From contig PKWB01000134.1 in NCBI GenBank assembly GCA_003131685.1, positions 6,972 through 42,558 on the forward strand: a DNA stretch of 35,587 nt, written 5' to 3'. The position numbers and the translations under genes are program-made. How positions within the stretch are numbered: the stretch's first letter is position 1; each line of letters starts with the position of its first letter. Below are positions 34,393-35,587 of this stretch, one piece after another. The notes below the pieces were generated by a model. It searched no databases and was not told the origin of the DNA. It saw only the letters and a list, made by a program, of their open reading frames with translations. This DNA is from Candidatus Dormiibacterota bacterium. GTDB lineage: Bacteria > Chloroflexota > Dormibacteria > Aeolococcales > Aeolococcaceae.

Positions 34393-35587
34393 GGTGCGAG
34401 GCCTAGGGGGGCGAGAGACGCCTCGTACTCCAGCTGGGCTGCTTCGAGCATGGCGTCCACCGCTGGCGTGATGACGCCAGCAGTCGTTCGGCTCTCGACC
34501 ATCTTGAGCACGTCGGACGCCTTGGCCTGACCGACATCGTCCGCGGCGCGCCGGATCAACGCATGTGCCGTTTGCTCGGAGACGCCCATTTCACGCAGCC
34601 ACCCCTCGAGGCGTCGCCCCTCCCGCTCAACGAACTGGTGGTCGATCTCCAATGTCGCGTCCACCCAGGTCGCATCCTGAGGAAACTCAGGTACGCCGAG
34701 CATCTCCAGCAGGGCTCGTTGCGCGTCGGTCGCGGGCGCGTCGAGGTTGGCTGGGCCGGCAACACGGTCACGGTCTGCCCGCTCATATCGATCGGGATAG
34801 TCGAGCGCCGAGTCCTTCTCCTCGCTGCGGCTCCAGGAGTGCACGGTTCGTTCCTCCGCGGTTGGAGTGGGCTCCTTCCCATGCATGATCCCGAGCGGGT
34901 CTCGCTCAAGTGGCGTCGCCACCTCGTAGTGATGCGTAGCGAGGGTGGCCCTCGACATCGCCGTATACGTCCACTCGCGGCTGGCGCCATCAGAACCCAC
35001 CACCATCGCGATGTCCGCGGTCATGCCCTGGGCCTTATGGACGGTGAGGGCGTAGCCGCGGTCGAGAGCGTCGTAGTGCTTGGTATCGATCGTCACCTGA
35101 CCGTGGTCCGGACGCTCGAGGGTGAGCGTGCCCCGTTCAGGATCGACGCTAGTAACGACGCCACGGGTGCCGTTGCGCACCCCGGCGTGACGATCGTTGG
35201 TCAGGCAGACGATCCGGTCGCCCGCCTGATAGTCCTTGTCTCTCACGCTCAGCGCCGGTCCGTGCACGCGCCCGTCCTCCACGGCCTTGGCACGGGCGAG
35301 CTCGTTGAGAGTCTCCACCTCGTCGCGGCGGCGGGCGAGCATGATCGCGTCGAGGCCGCTGGCGCTCAGAGCGGTGTGATGCGCGACCACCTCCGCCCGA
35401 CGCTCCGGTGCCGACGGTGCAATGTGGACCCGGTCGTGTCGCATGTACTCGCGGTACGCCGCGCGCGCGTCGGCGTCACGCAGCAGAGCGAGTGTTGCCC
35501 GTTCCCACGGATCGACCTGGCGGATGTTCTCGGTGAGCTCGACCTTGCCGATGCGCTCGCCAAGGGTGCGCAGTGGCGCCCCGGCCT
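34389..35587 (-). CDS. Conjugative relaxase/helicase (TraA/TrwC-like), C-terminal part
   Basis: The frame is open to the right edge, so the N-terminal relaxase domain, if present, lies outside. The visible 398 residues are the second RecA-like helicase domain and tail. LTENIRQVDPWERATL is the superfamily I RecD-like motif around the conserved Arg-Gln, GTRGVVTSVD an inserted SH3-like segment, ALTVHKAQGMTAD motif V, and EWTYTAMSRA motif VI. The last 160 residues are acidic and helical. Such proteins nick and unwind DNA for conjugation. ATG 35444 lies inside the domain and is not the real start. The neighbouring 178-residue gene is coupled to it. Confidence 0.85.
   Translation of the reverse strand, partial: AGAPLRTLGERIGKVELTENIRQVDPWERATLALLRDADARAAYREYMRHDRVHIAPSAPERRAEVVAHHTALSASGLDAIMLARRRDEVETLNELARAKAVEDGRVHGPALSVRDKDYQAGDRIVCLTNDRHAGVRNGTRGVVTSVDPERGTLTLERPDHGQVTIDTKHYDALDRGYALTVHKAQGMTADIAMVVGSDGASREWTYTAMSRATLATHHYEVATPLERDPLGIMHGKEPTPTAEERTVHSWSRSEEKDSALDYPDRYERADRDRVAGPANLDAPATDAQRALLEMLGVPEFPQDATWVDATLEIDHQFVEREGRRLEGWLREMGVSEQTAHALIRRAADDVGQAKASDVLKMVESRTTAGVITPAVDAMLEAAQLEYEASLAPLGLAP

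Larger units (their letters stand above)
27005..35587. mobile_element. Left part of a tRNA-Pro-associated integrative element carrying CBASS
   Basis: The sequence from the tRNA to the window end has the order tRNA, tyrosine recombinase, HTH, XRE-ImmA regulator, antiphage operon, and a conjugation relaxase/helicase on the opposite strand. That is the make-up of an integrative conjugative or mobilizable element. The left end is placed inside or at the 3' end of tRNA-Pro by analogy with other tRNA-targeting recombinases. I found no second copy of the tRNA 3' end in the window, so the right end must lie outside it, or the element has decayed. Confidence 0.7.

Noticed and set aside
27079-35587. 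Right-hand attachment repeat of the element
   Set aside because: I looked for a second copy of the tRNA 3' end (around GGTTCGAGTCCTGTC) and saw none in the window.

Overview
The window is about 35.6 kb of high-GC bacterial DNA. It combines an aerobic heme-O synthase tail (CtaB), lipoprotein-type ABC binding proteins, a molybdenum hydroxylase of the CO-dehydrogenase family, and a cysteine synthase next to a JAMM protease. Several genes have a TANNNT -10 box only 6-9 bases before the start codon and no Shine-Dalgarno, which suggests leaderless mRNAs. This fits a soil-type Actinomycetota, Chloroflexota or related Terrabacteria lineage. The sequence alone does not let me choose between them.

Bases 1-27000 look like chromosomal metabolic backbone. 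After the CtaB end and a probable gene remnant comes a divergent carbohydrate ABC system: a lipoprotein on the minus strand, and two permeases plus an ATPase on the plus strand. One permease carries a large extracytoplasmic beta-sandwich insert. A 50-residue zinc-ribbon protein and a GntR/FCD regulator follow, then methylglyoxal synthase, an MFS exporter, a quinone-oxidoreductase-like MDR protein and a complete polar amino acid ABC system (ATPase, permease, binding protein). Divergent from that is a CoxS-CoxL-CoxM-like hydroxylase whose last subunit gene overlaps a methylmalonate-semialdehyde dehydrogenase gene, followed by an SDR. Next is a dense forward run: M20 peptidase, enolase, Cys/Met-metabolism PLP enzyme, small conserved-looking protein, cysteine synthase, JAMM metalloprotease and Der GTPase. 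Most junctions in it are 4-base start/stop overlaps. A tRNA-Pro(GGG) ends the backbone.

Bases 27005-35587 look like the left part of an integrative, probably conjugative or mobilizable element placed at the tRNA-Pro gene. It holds a tyrosine recombinase with a clear promoter and a palindrome over its start codon, a small HTH protein, and an XRE-ImmA/IrrE regulator. Then comes a four-gene antiphage operon, and finally, on the opposite strand, a small gene and the C-terminal helicase part of a TraA/TrwC-type relaxase that runs out of the window.

The main find is the operon at 30041-33728: CD-NTase, bacterial HORMA, TRIP13-like AAA+ ATPase and TIR-SAVED effector, all coupled or nearly so. This is a type III CBASS abortive-infection system. 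By family knowledge, HORMA licenses the nucleotide cyclase on infection, TRIP13 resets HORMA, and the cyclic oligonucleotide makes the TIR-SAVED protein destroy NAD+. Less expected details are a 23-codon leader ORF coupled to the cyclase gene, a perfect 15-base inverted repeat just before the cyclase ribosome-binding site, and palindromes over the start of the divergent XRE-ImmA gene. Together these suggest the operon is regulated by its element.
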